Below, piece after piece: positions 46,690 to 60,150 of a stretch of 64,000 nt of DNA. The translations under genes and the position numbers were made by a program. The number at the start of each line of letters is the position of its first letter. Position 1 is the stretch's first letter. Below the pieces are notes generated by a model that was not told the origin of the DNA, did no database searches, and saw nothing but the letters and a program-made list of their open reading frames with translations. Source of the stretch: Prinia subflava. Its lineage: Eukaryota; Chordata; Aves; Passeriformes; Cisticolidae. The stretch lies in NCBI RefSeq assembly GCF_021018805.1, contig NC_086254.1, positions 1,612,001 to 1,676,000 of the forward strand, written 5' to 3'.

Positions 46690-49060
46690 CTTTAAAATAT
46701 CCTGAATTGTTTGGAGCATTTTAATGTTTTGGCTTGTCCCTTCTAAAATCAAGTAATGAGAAATTTCATGCTGTCCATCATCCTCTCCAGCTTTCACTCC
46801 CAGAAAAAGTTATATTATGGATGAAGATGAAGTATAAATTAATCTCTTTGCTGAATGGTTCAACTTAAATGAGCTTGAGGTGATTACAAATCACATCAGC
46901 AGATGCTGTATATGGTGGCTTTAAAGTAAAAAACCCAAACCAACTGACACTAGGGTGATTTGAAGGATTGACTCTGAAGTCTACAAACCATCTTCAGCTT
47001 CGGTCCAGGAACATGCTAAATTTCATTATAAATCTCAGTGAGTGGAACACAGCCTTTGAAAACGTCTCCGTGAAATTCCCTCCTTGTCACAACGCCTCGC
47101 CTCACCCAGTTCCCCAAGGATCCTACTCCTTCATGGACTTCCACTGGTTAAATTGAATTATTCTTTTGTTTTCTTCATCCCCCAGCTTATCCTGATTTAT
47201 TTTACTGAGCCAGCACAGAGTACAACCCGTGAAAAGGCACCAAACTACACATGGGAAAGGCTGGAAGCTCCTACACCAAGTTCTCCACCAGTAGATTGTG
47301 ATGTGGAACTGCATCCCAATGAACACAGTCCTCAGCACTTGGAGGAGACAACCCGACCCTGACTTCAAGCAAACTGCTCTCATTTCTGATTTGAGAACAC
47401 GTAAAGCTTGTGATTAAATAGGATTAACCCAACAGGATCAGGTCTCCAGAAGAAAGTGGTGTCACTAACAAGTTCTTACAGAAGAGCCCAAGGGCATTCG
47501 AAGGCTCACAGATTATCACCAATGGAACAAATGTCGGAGATGTTCAAGCAGTGCCAAGCGAGCGGAGTTTCTGTGGTTTGGGGTGATTCCCCACGTGAAA
47601 GGAGTGCAGTTGTTTCAACATCCTGGAGGTAACCTCGGCACCCCCTGACCTCAGCCCAGTACCCCTCCCCAGCACCCACCTCCCCCAGCCTGGGGGGGCT
47701 CCCAGCAGCTCCTGGCCACCCCTGCTGACACCCGAGGGTGTTCACCCAGTCAGGAGCTGTCACCAGGGTGGACATTCACAGACTGTGAATGGCTCTGTAC
47801 TCCTTCTGCCAGGGATTCACAGAGCTGCGCCTCCCTCCTGTTATCATCTCACCACCAACATCCCATTTTGGACCAAGTAATGAGCATTTCAAACACCCCC
47901 CACAGAAAGGAGGGAAAACAAGACACTTTGTGTACACCATTAGTTTTATGCATCTTGCAAATGCAGTTCCCCAGCTCGAAAATCTCCTACAGCTTTTGCT
48001 TCACTTTGAACAAAATCACGTTGGACTTCTGATGAATAGCTCAGCTCAAAATACACTTGGAGGCTTTTCCTTGAATTCTGACTTGGGAGTAAATAACCTG
48101 CAGTGAAGCTAATTGTATTGAAAATTCAGAATATTGAGGAAATGTTACATGTGATAAATATTTACCCTAAAGGAATTCAAAGGGAGTCTGTAACAATTTA
48201 TTTCTAACCAATACCAAGTAATATTAAATTGCAGGGAAAATGCAGCCCCAAACCCTATATTTTTCCAACTTGTACTAATGATTGTTCTTTGTGAAAAATG
48301 CCAGACAACAATACCCTTCAACCATACACAACCATGTGGGTTCATACTCTGCGTTAACATTTTTCATCCCAACGTCCTCTGCAAAACAACGGATTGATGC
48401 TGCTTTCACTTAAATTGGTGTAACTAATTAGACCCAACTAGAATTACTCCTGATCCTATTCATGTAAACAGTCTTGATGACTTCAGTGGTGCTATTAGTG
48501 AAAATAAGGACTCACACAGAGCAAGGATTTATGGGCTCAAATCCTCTCTATTTGAAGCCTCAGTAAAATGCAGCCAATTCCAATGCAAAAGGAGAAAGCT
48601 GAGCTGTGCACAGCTGAGGAGTGGAAGAGTAAAAAAAAGGGAACATTTTTGGCCAAATAAATTGGGAGAGAAATCACTCTGTGAAAGAACTGTCAAATAA
48701 AAGACCTGGTGCAGAGATTTTCAAAAGGGGCACCTGGAGAGAGGCAGGGAAATTCAGAAGGCACCGGAGACACCGGAGGCTGTGAGCACTCAGCACCCCG
48801 CAGCTTCCACAGGGGCTCTCGCTTGAGAAAGGTATTTGAGAATGTTGATCCACACAGGACTTTTCCTTTAAGCCAAAACCAGGGAGAACACGCATGGAAA
48901 TGTAAATGATTTCATTCTGAGCTTGAAAATTCAGATTAGCTTCATGTTTCAGATGAACCAGTTCATCCAGCCATCGCAGTGCCTAAATTCAGTCCCTCAA
49001 GCTAATGCTAAAGCAGATGATTATGAAATAAAAGGTTCTCCTAAAAAAAAGGAAGAGGGG
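46690..49060. other. Unique non-coding stretch, no gene seen
   Basis: Mostly AT-rich at 46690-47080 and 48100-48560. The interval 47640-47720 is C-rich. No named repeat or credible exon. Confidence 0.42.
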
Positions 49061-52000
49061 GAGAAACTATATTAATCATTACCAGAAAACATCTGTTTTT
49101 AAATGAGGTGTTTTTGATCTACACTGTTTGTGATGCAAGAGGAAGGCTTTGCTATCCATATGACAACCAGATCTTCATTTTGTTGGGATTAGGGGTCAGC
49201 ACAGGGGACTGGGGGAGGGAAGAACGGGAAGGGAGCAGGAGAAAGATTCCTGTAATAAATGCCAGGACGCTCACTCTATAAACACAACCTACAGACCACA
49301 AGCCACAAGTCCACTCTAAATGTTTCTGCTTGATTTATATGAGGATGGCTCAATTAAAAGTTGAAGGTTTTATCTCATTTGCAGATACATGAGAGGCTTC
49401 TCTTCACTCTTAATTATACACCAAGGGTAGATTCAAAATGAAGATGCTACAAACACAGACACTTAGGAGTTGTCATTTCACACACAGAGAAGTTATGCTT
49501 CTATTTATCATTTCTGTAGCTCAAACTGTTTCAGAAAGGGTCACTGACAAGAAAACAACATCATCAGGGTCTTTGCTCCATGTCAGCAGGACAGGTGGAG
49601 CAGAGACCTGACTCTGCCACCAGCAGACCAAGAACAGAATTGACCAAGCCTTGTTCCCAGGCTTTTAAAATAAAGTTAAATGGTCTGAAGAGAACAAAGG
49701 GAAGAAAGGGATAGTCTTTTACCCGAGAATCAAGTCTGAGCTCATCCTGCAGCAAGTGAAGGACATCATCACATGGGGAGAGCACTACAGTGCTGAGACC
49801 AGTGGGCTCTGCACCAGTTGCTTGTTGCATCTTCTTCATTCACCCGTGGCTGAGGCATTTCAGCTGCCACTGCTTCAGGCCACTCCTCCCCGAAATGACT
49901 TTGGCTTTCTGATCTGACACAGTAAAGGGGCTCAAAAGTGCTTGAAGATCTTCAGGTAATAAAGTAGCTCAGATTATATTCCTGCAAGGAATTGCTATAC
50001 ATGCTAACTTGGCAGTCATGTCTGTTTGCCCGCTGTGCCAGAAACTGTGTTAAAAAAAAGTCTGGTTTATTCACACTTATGTACAAATTCCTCCCAGCTC
50101 TGGATCCCATGGAAAGCAAGTACCCCAAAACACATTTCCTTGGAGGATTTTGTCTGACCCACCCCTCTTTTCACCACCTTTCTTGTAAGATTCTCTCTCC
50201 TCAACACAGCTGAAAAATATTCCCTTAGAAATACCTTTGTATCATTTCATTTTTCTGCATCTTCTCACTGCTCACAAGAAATTCAGAAATCACATCCAAC
50301 ACATGAAAGGGAAGTTTCAGATTCCAAGAAACATGAGAAACACAATTCAAGCATTGCATTTCCTCCTGCATCATGAAAAAAAATACAAGGACAGAAGTTT
50401 ATTTTTCACTGAGAGTGACACAAGCATCTGACAACCTGCATTATAATGAACATAATTATTTTAATGTTGTGTTTAACATTGCTCCTTATCTTTCCCAGTA
50501 CACACAGCAGTGTATGGTAGGGTGAGCAGGGTAAGTGAATACATCACTCCTTCCCTCCTTCTACTCCCCTTGCGCTTTATCCGTACACAAGAGCGCACGA
50601 TTAAAATGGCTTAATTAATCCTCAGGCTTTAGGGATGGCAGCAGCAATGTTCAACTCGTGTACAAATGCATGCAACCACTTCCAGAGGAGATACTGAGGA
50701 TCTCCTGAAGTGCCTGAAGAAGGAAACTCCACTGTTATCTTTGTACCCCCACTCAAGGTCAGGGATAAGGAGCGGGTCCTGCCAGGAGCCCAAGGGCACC
50801 ACAGACCCTGCTCATGCTTTGTGCCCAAGGATCTCTCCCAAGAGACTATCCAGGCATACATCCATGGAAGAACAGAAATTCAGACAGCTTTTCTGCTACA
50901 TGAGCTACATGTTCTTCCTGTTTACCTCTGATTTCCCAGATGACTGACAGCCACCCAGTTACACACCTTAGAGACCAGGATGAACTTTGCTATTTCCATT
51001 CTGTAATAATGGCCAAATCATCCATTTCAGATCCTGGACCCACTGTGGATATCCTTACCTTTGTCACCTGGTGATTACAGCTACAACAACATGCTCTCCA
51101 TGGGTCAGTTGGAAATTTGAGCTGGAGGAAAAGGCTGCTGCCTACTCATTAAGTGGTGTGTCACAGGGAAAGCTGATTACAGCCATGCTCCCAAATCTGT
51201 GTTGGCTTCTGATTAGTTTTCTGGTAGAATTAAGGTTTTGCTTTTGACCTACAAAGCAGTGAATGCTTTGGGCACTAATTACTTAAAAGCTCACTCCTCC
51301 CTCCGCGCAGTAACATGACAAGCTGTGGTTAGTGGGTGTTCTCGAGCTGACAGTCCCTTGGGGGTTGTTTCACTGCAGAGTGAACTCAGATAACTCAAGT
51401 CCTATCAACACACAGGAGCCCTTAACTCAGAGCCCAGACAAGCTCCTTAATTCTTTCATCCAGGGACATAAGTTAAGCCTTACAGACTGCAGGCACTCGG
51501 GCTGATGTGACAGATCCATCCGTGAGCAGCTGGAAGGGACGCGCTGGGAGTGGCTCGGTGCTGTCACAGAACTGCTCGGGCTGCCCAGGGACAGACAAGG
51601 GCTCCAGCCCCAGCTGGGAGCTCCTGCTCCCCAAGGAGCATCCCCTGGGACAAGAAGGGATTAAGGTGGGACAGTCCCGTGGCATGGACAGCCACAGTGT
51701 GGCTCTGAGCTGCAACAAGTTACTTTTGTGTACTCCTCAGAGCAAAGATAATAATGAAAAGTCTTAGCCCAGGTGGTGCCAGCCTTGACCAGGGGCACCA
51801 TTTGCTCTCAAATCCCCTGAGTTTATTGGACCTTCCTGCAAAGTCTACCTTTCCTCTTGGGATCAAGCAGAGGCTTCAGATGGTTGGTTATGATAACTGT
51901 GGCTGCTCTGCCCTTTCAGCTCCTGCTGCCAACCACACAGACTAACTTTCAGCACAGCTGGGGAATAAGAGGCCAGCAGTAATTTGTATCAATTTTGCAC

Positions 52001-52130
52001 ATTTTAAAAATATACCACAGTTTCAAGGTAACATTACATAACATCCATTTTCAAGTTACATTATGTGCAGGTCCACCAGGTGTCCATCACCTATCCAGTG
52101 GAAACTCAAGCAGGAGTTCCCAAGACAGCT
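49061..52130. other. Unique non-coding stretch, no gene seen
   Basis: No named repeat. Short open frames only. The interval 50440-50620 is AT-rich and enhancer-like in texture (ACATAATTATTTTAATGTTG, TTAAAATGGCTTAATTAATC). The interval 51490-51680 is GC-richer. Confidence 0.42.
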
Positions 52131-52131
52131 G

Positions 52132-52347
52132 TCACAGAATCCCAGAATGATTCGGGTTGGAACCTATTCTACCCCCTGCCATGGGCAGGGACACCTTCCA
52201 CTATCCCAGGTTGCTTCAAGCCCCATCCAACCTGGCCTTGGGCACTGCCAGGGATCCACAGCAGCCCCAGCTGCTCTGGGCACCCTGTGCCAGGGCCTCC
52301 CCCCTCACAGGGAAGGATTTCTTCCTAATATGCAGTCTAAGTCTCAG
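52132..52347 (-). mobile_element. CR1 LINE fragment with clear 3' terminus
   Basis: TCACAGAATCCCAGAATGAT followed by TCGGGTTGGAACCTATTCTA, CCATGGGCAGGGACACCTTC, CAACCTGGCCTTGGGCACTG and GGAAGGATTTCTTCCTAATA is the complement of a CR1 3' end. A deletion of about 20 bp removed part of the GGACCTTAAAG...CCA block. 5'-truncated to about 215 bp, non-coding. Confidence 0.94.
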
Positions 52348-52870
52348 ATATAATTCCGAAACTCCAACACTGAACATTTGTCATTCAGTAATAGCTCTCA
52401 GATGTTGACAGTACAATGCAATCCAGTTCACTTCTGAGGTTCAGACAGGATAAGGAAAAGTCAGTTTAATCACAAGAACCTGTATTTGTTTCAAGTCTGA
52501 TACCAGCTGTTAATCAAAAAACAGGTTTAAACCACACACTTGATTCAAAGAGAGAAAATATTTATCTGTCATCAGTTTCTGCACTACAATTACTATACTC
52601 AAGGATATGAACACTAAGGATAATCCAACAGTTCGAGGTTCCATGGTATTGAAGTGTGTTCTCTCTCTCTAGTTCTCAAGCCCACATATTCCAGATGGGA
52701 AAGCTCTTTGCTTTTGTTCTTCACACTGTCCTGGGCTCTGCTGCTGCTGTCTTATTAAAATTAGGTTAACACAGACTTATTTCTCAGAGGCCACTTGTTC
52801 ATTACGCAGGTGTCACATGCTTTGCTAAATTTCACTGCTCCACTTCTGACAGTATCTAACTCCACAGACC
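52348..52870. other. Unique non-coding stretch
   Basis: AT-rich. A short CTCTCTCTCT run lies near 52661. No gene or repeat named. Confidence 0.45.
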
Positions 52871-53290
52871 AGAGCAGAACCTAAAAGCACAGATTTACTT
52901 TGTATTCTGAGCCACTGCGTCATCAGCTGGTTATTTAAAACTTTGTTCTGAGAGGCCGAGCCCAAGAGGCCATGACTTTCCACTTAATAGGACTGAACAA
53001 ACTCCTCAGGTTGTTATTAGGTGTCTGCTTCTGCATCATCATTAGCAATAATGATTTATAGTTCAGAGAGCCTCTCTGTCCCGTAAGGTTCCTGTTTTCA
53101 CTCGATCACATGTAACACACACGCAGGGCAGTGGAGGCATCCGTGGCATGGAGAGCCACAGGAGCTTATCAAGTATTTATCAGTAAGTGGTACAAACTGT
53201 AAAACCTGCAATATGGATGGTAAAATACTATTAAAAAGAGCTATAAAAGTAAATCATTGTAATTTGAGGTTACTAATATTGCAGTTACCC
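52871..53290. other. Repeat-free segment resembling a conserved non-coding element
   Basis: It includes GAGCCACTGCGTCATCAGCT, GGTTATTTAAAACTTTGTTC, CTTCTGCATCATCATTAGCA, ATAATGATTTATAGTTCAGA and TTGTAATTTGAGGTTACTAA. AP-1/CRE-like TGCGTCAT and homeodomain words occur together. Texture-based call. Confidence 0.27.
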
Positions 53291-56200
53291 CTGGCTAGAG
53301 CTCTTGGCACTGTTAGGTATAATACCGAGAAGCTTACACACCCCAGACAGAATTAAACACACACAGCTTATGGACTGCAGAGGAGGTTCTCAGGAGAACC
53401 AGTTTTGATGAAAGAGTTCTGACTCTTTCCAACCCCCAGCTTCTTCTTCAGGCGGTAACAAGCAAACAAAACAAATCTTTCAGCTGGTTTTTGGGCTGTG
53501 ACCCACACCCTGACATTGCTCAGACCCCACTGCTCTCCTGCAGGCTCAGCCCTCTCATGCGCAGCCCCAGGGAAGGTTTGTCCCTGACACTGCCCTGCAG
53601 GGGTGAAATGTTTGTCACCCTGGGCAAACAAGTGAAAGAGAAGACTGTGCCCACCTCACCTGGGCTCGTAAAGTTTAAATACTCTGTTAAAAAGTCACAG
53701 TAGCTATGGATTAAATTAAAAAAAAGGGAAAGTCTCTTCAAAAAGGAGTTTTTGTCACCACCCCTCTTCAGATCATGCCTTTAGAAAGCAAACCCCTTGC
53801 TCACATCTCCAAGCAGTGTCTATAGGCTGTGCATTCAATTCCTCACCAAATTCTACTGTTATTCTCCTTTCTCCTGTGGCTCCACATCACTTAACTCCAC
53901 AAAGGCATCCACTTTCTCAGCACACTGGACCTTACTCCAGCTCTCTTGTCCTTCTTAGACAAAACACAGCAAAACTGCACTATAATTACACAAACTCTTA
54001 ATTAAACTGAAGAATTTAAAGCACCTCCAATGTTTTTATTACCAGCAGCAGTGCCATTCTATCAGGATGACAGACTTGCTTGTATTACTGAGCCCCTAAT
54101 TAGCAATTGCTTTCCTAGTTAGTAACTACTGAAATGCTATCAGGAAATATGTTTAAAATATATATTGCCATTCTGTGTCAGTACCTACCAGGTGATGAGA
54201 CAGCAGTGGCTGCAGAGGGGCCTCACCCCCTGTCCTGGAAGGGCAGCAGCTGGGTCAGATCCTGCTCGTGCCTTGGCAGTAATCCCCAGTCCTTGCACAA
54301 GGCAGGGGTGGGTGCTGGGACTCTCCTCCCATCTCAGAGCTGCTGGACCCTGGGAGCATGGCATCCTCCCAGCCTGCTGATGGGACAGTCCCAGCCTGTT
54401 CTCACCCTGTTCCAGCCCTCTGCTCCAGCAGCTCTCTGCCCTGGGGTTGTTGCTGTTGCCCAGCTCACAACCTTCCCACCCCCCAGAGAGGTGGCAGCAG
54501 CCCCTGATGACACTTTTGGCTGGACAGCCACACCATCAGTGGAAGGGCACTCCTGTCACCCCACTGCAAAGCCCCATGGAGCAGCACTTTTCTCCATGTC
54601 CATATTCACGTGGTTACGTGAAAGCCTCTGTTTTCCCTCAAAGAAGGAAAATTCCTCTAAACAGAGGAAGTACATAGTTACAAGGACCAGTCTGAGAACA
54701 CAGAATGAGGACCTGGACACCCAGCAGGGGATGGGGTGGGGGCAGTGGGGCTGGCCTGGCAGAGGGACACCCATGCTGGTGGGTGCTGGTGGCTCTTCCC
54801 TGCACATGGACTCTCTTGGTCCTGGAAACTCCACTGCTGTGGCAGAGTTAACCTGGATTAAAACCACAGCAGGAGCAAATGTGACTCCAGATTCCTCACA
54901 GCTACCCATGGCCCATCCCCAAACCCACAAATTCTAATGTGAAGCTTTCCTTTAGTGATCACTGCATAACACACATACCACCAGCACAGACCTCTGGGAA
55001 CCAAATTCTGTTTCATCTGTGGCCAGATCAGATCTTCCCTGGGGTTTTCCATGCCTGGAACAGTTAATCTTCCTGTTCATAAACAGCACAGCACCTAGAA
55101 ACACCCACTTAGGATCACTCAGAAACAATTTCCAACCCCCTGGATCCTGAGTTGAAGCACTGATGCTCCCCTCTTCTGCATCCCATGGCTGCAGAGTTAA
55201 TAACAGAGGTTCCTGTACAATATCAATGTTGAAATTCACAATTTGCTCCTTGCAGAAGATGTTTAGAAGGAAGGAAGGAAGAGCTTGGGAGGGATGAAGA
55301 GGAAATAATTCCTTGCCCCTTCCCATTTTTCCTTGGCTATTAAAATAGTTCACAATAAAATAAAAATTATTACTTTGGTATTCAAGAAATTTTATATTCA
55401 GTTTCCACTGGGGGAAATGCTGCTCTTTCCTATTAATCCAGGACTTTAAAATGACAACAAGTACATTAACGAGGTGTCTGTGTAATAAAATCCCCGCTCT
55501 GATCAGGGATGCATATTTATGTGGCAAACTTGGGATGCTTCCATTTCACTGGCAGGAATGGATGCCTGCTCCTTCCCAGCTTGGGATGGGTATTTTAATG
55601 TAAAAAAGAGAACATCTGCGTGGTGGCCAGGCCTCCAAACCCAGCATTCCCTAAACACCTCTGAGCTTTGCCCTGGGAAGCTCTGAGCAGTCAGGGTCCC
55701 TGTGAGTTTGCTGGAGAGAAGTTAAATATGGGCTGGGATCATTTTTGCTGGAAAGGCAGGTGGGTGCCACACTGCATCTCTGGGACCAGAGGATTTCAGC
55801 GCCAACCAACTGCAGCAGGACCTGGCCACACCACAAGGCAGCAGCAGCCCCTGGCAGAGCCGTGGTGCCCAGGCACAGCTTCCCTGCCACCACCGTGCCA
55901 GGCTCCTGCCCAGTGCTGGCTCAGCAGCTGGGGTGTTTTTGGGAGTCAAGCACTGGTGAGATGTGAGGGGGTCCAGGAAGCTCCTGATGGGCAGTGAATC
56001 CTTTTGCTTAGTCAGTCTGTCTGAGAATGACTTTCAAATAACCCGAGAACACAACAAGGCTCTGAAAAGGAGCTCTATTGGTGTTTATTAGGTGGAGAAC
56101 AAGGCTACTTCTTCAATCAGTGAAATTCTCCGTGTGAAATGGAGGCTTATTCACCCTTTTGTATTGTCATTTAATAGCCTCGTGAGTGAAGAATTATGAA

Positions 56201-56820
56201 ACTGAGGTAATATGGAACTGATTTTCATATTTCCAGTCATGCAGTTTTTCTGCTTTGCTAACTTTTAGACACTCAGCTCATATTCTACCCACATCTTTAA
56301 AGGTCATTGCTCCCATTGGACTTTTGAGGGGGTGGTTGGTAGATAGAGATGCAACTGCAAAAAGGCTCACGGCTGCTTAAGTTCCTTCCTTCATCAGTGT
56401 TTCCTCTCCTTAAAAAGTGAGAAAGCTGCTGTGTCTCTGTAGGAAAGGTTCTGAAAGGATTCTGGAGGCATACAGAGTCTTCAACAAAAGTTTCAAAGCA
56501 GCTTCATCATTTGCAGTGAATACAAGTTTTTGACTGGAAGAAGCTTGAATAAGCTCAGATCTCCGAATTGAAGGTTTCTCTAAAGAAAAAGCTCTAGAAA
56601 TGCCTGCATTTTGATGGGGGAAACGAGTGTGAATCAAGAACAAAGGCCCGAGACCCAGCGAGAGGGAATAACCTTTCAGATCAAGCTGGTTTCCCCACCT
56701 GAGAGAGTTCTAGTCTGCGCCTTCCCATTTGATGCAAATGTCTGTCAGAATGGCACTACTGGATAATAGATAAAAGATTATCTGTGACATTATGAAAAAT
56801 GAAAGCTTCAAAATGGCTAC
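53291..56820. other. Unique non-coding stretch with a GC-rich 267-codon frame
   Basis: No named repeat. A plus-strand frame at 54134-54937 (267 codons) lies in GC-rich DNA. Its translation is proline/serine/alanine-rich without a recognisable domain, signal or splice context, and its complement is also open in places. I regard it as non-coding. A minus-strand 191-codon frame at 54952-55527 is likewise unrecognised. Confidence 0.4.
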
Positions 56821-56826
56821 AAGTTC

Positions 56827-56827
<1 letters not shown>

Positions 56828-56867
<40 letters not shown>
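56828..56867. repeat. Poly-A run, 40 bases
   Basis: Forty consecutive A residues, which yield a lysine run (plus) or phenylalanine run (minus) in overlapping frames. A non-CR1 segment of about 170 bp and then a plus-strand CR1 follow. The A run is upstream of the CR1, so it is not its tail. Confidence 0.97.
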
Positions 56868-56868
<1 letters not shown>

Positions 56869-57036
56869 CACCTTTCTGAAAGGCAACAATAGCCCCTCTG
56901 GTTTATTCAGCAGCTCGAGCTGGGCACCAGTGCTCGAGTGCCTTCCCTGGCTCATCCCTGAGCAGCAGCTGCCCTGCTGCCTCCTCCAAGGAACAACCCC
57001 AGTTACACTTCTGATGGGGCACCTCTCCTCCAGGAT

Positions 57037-57387
57037 GACCTTAGAGCCCCTTCCAGGGCCTAAAGGGGCTCCAGAAGAGCTGGAGAGGGACTTGGGACAA
57101 GAGACTGAGGGGCAGGACACAGGGAGTGACTTTAAACTGGAAGAGGGGAGGTCGAGATTGGATATTGGGAAGAAATCCTTGCCTATAAGGGTGGGCAGGC
57201 CCTGGCACAGGGTGCCCAGAGCAGCTGTGGCTGCCCCTGGATCCCTGGAAGTGTCCAAGGCCAGGCTGGACACTGGGGCTTGGAGCAGCCTGGAACAGTG
57301 GAAGGTGTCCCTGTCCATGACAGACAGTTGGAACAAGATGGTCTTTAAGGTCCCTTCCAACCTAAATTATTCTGTAATTCTGATTCC
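57037..57387 (+). mobile_element. CR1 LINE fragment with ORF2 end and 3' tail
   Basis: A CR1 in plus orientation. The frame here reads DFKLEEGRSRLDIGKKSLPI then RVGRPWHRVPRAAVAAPGSL and EVSKARLD, matching the conserved C-terminus of CR1 ORF2. It is followed by GGTCCCTTCCAACCTAAATT and a degenerate octamer tail ATTCTGTAATTCTGATTCC. About 350 bp are kept. The left boundary is uncertain because 56890-57036 is not clearly CR1. The 223-codon open frame spanning poly-A and CR1 is fortuitous. Confidence 0.95.
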
Positions 57388-59215
57388 TTTGCCTCAACTA
57401 GAAATGGTGACAAATTTAGCTGAAGTAGCTCCACATGCAGCACCCTTGATTTCACAGAATTAGCCATTCAAGGCAGGGATTTCCAGTGCTGGCAAAAATC
57501 AGATTTTCATACCAACCTTCCCTGGCCTGCCCAACCACTGGTCTTTCACTCAGCAGAGCAGGCGCAGGTGGTGACACCTTTCCTTCACAGATTTCTGCTG
57601 TTCACCTCCCAGCGAGGGGAAGCTGCAGGTTCCTGTAGCAGTGGTGTCCAAAGGCTCCCCGTGTGCAGCCCCAGCAGCTGCTCAGCTGGAGGGGCTCATG
57701 GCAGGGGAGCCAGCCTGACCCAGCTGCAGCCAGGACTCCCACCACGTACAGCAGGGAGACTCAGCACATCTGTGCAAGTGTTTGTCTCATTCAGCTGGTG
57801 TAAATTGGCACAAACCCACTGACATCAGCGAAGTCACACTGAGTTATATAAACTGATGATCTCAGCCCTGTAATGACACACCATTTCCTATCTACACATA
57901 GTGTCCTGTACAGCACGATCCCAGTTACCCTGGACATTCCTCCTGCATGCTGGGAGAGCCCAGTCTTGCTGGCCTGGGAGTACAATCTAATGGATTTACA
58001 CCTTTACATTCACAGCAGTACAGCACCTCACATTAAACACAAAGCTCAGCTTAACTACGCCGAATTCACAGCCATTGTTTTCATTAAGTGAAAGCACAGT
58101 GCAGGTCAAGCAATACAGATGCTGCTCCACACCTACATTCCTCATTGCTCGCTCATTCTGCGTGGTACTGCACAACTGACATTTGGGCACTGGTGTTGAA
58201 AAAGCTGTGAAATGATATTGCAAATGTGGAAAACAAGCCCTGACAGGCACTGGGATGGTGCAGTGATGGGGGACAGACTGCTAGCAAGACAGAAATAATC
58301 CTGCCACCCAGTGCAGCCTGGAATGATTATCCCTCTGTTCTGGCAGGAGGATTGATTGGTCCTGAGCACCTGTAGTAACAAAGCCAGCATGTGCCAGGAC
58401 ACACCCGTGTGCATTCTGCAGCAGTGCCACTGAGTGAGACAGACCTTCAGCCTTCAGCACCAGCCTTAGCAAAACACCAGTTGCTGCAAAGTCCTGCTCT
58501 CTCCCTGGGACCACATTCCAGGACCAATTCTATCCATCCCTGAGGACCAGCTAAATCCCCTGGAGCTGCAGCAGCTGAGGACACCCAGCACGGGGTGAGA
58601 GAGGCCCTGTGGAAGGGTTCTGCTGCTCAGTGGGGTTGGTTTATCTGCAGAGCTGGTGCACCCGGAGCCCTGCTGCAGCCGGAGAGACCCAGTGGAGTGT
58701 GCAGAGAGGCTGGGATCCAGCAGCAGCTGCCCACATGGCACTTAATTCAGGCAGATAGAACCAGTCCACTGTTAAATTAACAACTGTGAACGGTGCAGGG
58801 AATTGGGCAGAGGCTGGAGTTGTTGAAGTTTGATTTGGGCTGTCTCGTTTTGCTGGGCAGGGCAGCGTTCCAGCGCTCCAAGGTGAAAATGCGTTTGTGC
58901 TCTTCAGTAACTCTGAATAAGCACAATCACTTTTTAAATTGAAACCCGTATCACACAATTCCCAGGGAAATGACAATATAGGAAAGCTACAGCTAAAGCC
59001 CCTCAGTGTCCAGAAAATGAGCTCTCCATGCAGTGAAGGGAGGAACTGTGCTTCCCTGGCCAATGTCTGCAGGGCAGAACTGGGATGAAAAGTTCCCTGT
59101 CCCAGGCTACAGAACTACCCAGAAAATGCAGGCTCACAATCCATCCAGGGTTTAATTAATATATCCTCAGAAAGCCACAGAACTCTGGCTGTTGTTAGAG
59201 ATGCTGATTTTTCAG
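57388..59215. other. Unique non-coding stretch, no gene seen
   Basis: No named repeat. Minus-strand 140-codon frame at 58641-59063 is unrecognised. Composition is average, with GC-richer parts at 57540-57760 and 58540-58740. Confidence 0.42.
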
Positions 59216-60010
59216 TGTGGTTGAAGCTTCATTTATGATTTCAGTAAAAGCTCCATTTTTTTTCTTCTCTCTCTAGTTAAAAAATGAGCCTCTAGCTACA
59301 AATTGGACGATTACAGACAGTATTGTAGAGCAGCAGTAAAAAAGTGTTAATGAGCTGCAGGATATCAGAAGCAAAAAAGAAAGTATTTCTCCCGCAGGCC
59401 AAACAAAATTAATTTTAAAAATTAATGTAAACCACTAATGCAGCAAGTGCTTCCATTAAATTATGGGGCTCTGACATGTACAATGCAATATTTTTGCCAT
59501 TGAATTTGTTATCTAAAAGGTGTTCATTGTTTATTATGGTGTGAAAAGCTGTTTTGCTCCAGATAGGCTGGTTCATTAAGGAACTGGATCCTTGCCATAG
59601 CCCTATTTCTTAGCAATGAAGCGATGCCCTGTAGCACAAAAATACAGAGAGCGGCTCTCTGTTTAATATCAGAAATGTAAATCAAAAGACTCCAGTCTGC
59701 CTTTTAAATGGCTGTTGGTCTTTACAGAGATGAAATTCACCCCAAATATTTCACATTGCTGGCTGGTCAAAACAGCTTCTCCAAATTCCAGCTCTGCTAA
59801 ATGATTATCATAATAACAATTCCTGTCAATGAGGGGTTTGTAATGCTGTATTAAAACACTTTTAATTCTCCTGCTTCATTCATCAGACTGTAACAGGTTT
59901 GATTTTAAGAAGGGAAAGAAAGCCATGTTTTAACTGCCTAAGGAGAAAATAACATTCTGATAAGAACCCAGATATGTACAATTACACAAATGCTAATGGC
60001 TTTTAATATT
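59216..60010. other. Long repeat-free AT-rich block resembling conserved non-coding DNA
   Basis: Nearly 800 bp with no dispersed repeat and a high density of ordered AT-rich words: ACAAAATTAATTTTAAAAAT, AACCACTAATGCAGCAAGTG, TTCCATTAAATTATGGGGCT, TTGTTTATTATGGTGTGAAA, TCATAATAACAATTCCTGTC, AAAACACTTTTAATTCTCCT and CAAATGCTAATGGCTTTTAA. The text also has CpG in GAAGCGATGCCC and GAGAGCGGCTC. Of all stretches here this most resembles a large developmental enhancer or ultraconserved-type region, but single-sequence inspection cannot prove conservation. Confidence 0.35.
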
Positions 60011-60150
60011 TCAGGGTTGAAAATTTCACATAACTGGATTTTGATGTTCCTGTGTGCTGAATTGGATCTTTTCTAGCAAAGACTCTCAGTGGGATCAACA
60101 GTGAGAATTGAGGCTGGACCCATGGCCATGGGACCTTGCTGGGGGAGCTG
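60011..60150. other. Short unique spacer before the minisatellite
   Basis: No gene. Contains the start of an open frame (60089) that becomes long only because the following array has no stops. Confidence 0.4.

Noticed and set aside
54134..54937. 267-codon plus-strand open frame
   Set aside because: It lies in GC-rich, stop-poor DNA, its translation is Pro/Ser/Ala-rich with no domain, and no splice or promoter context supports it.
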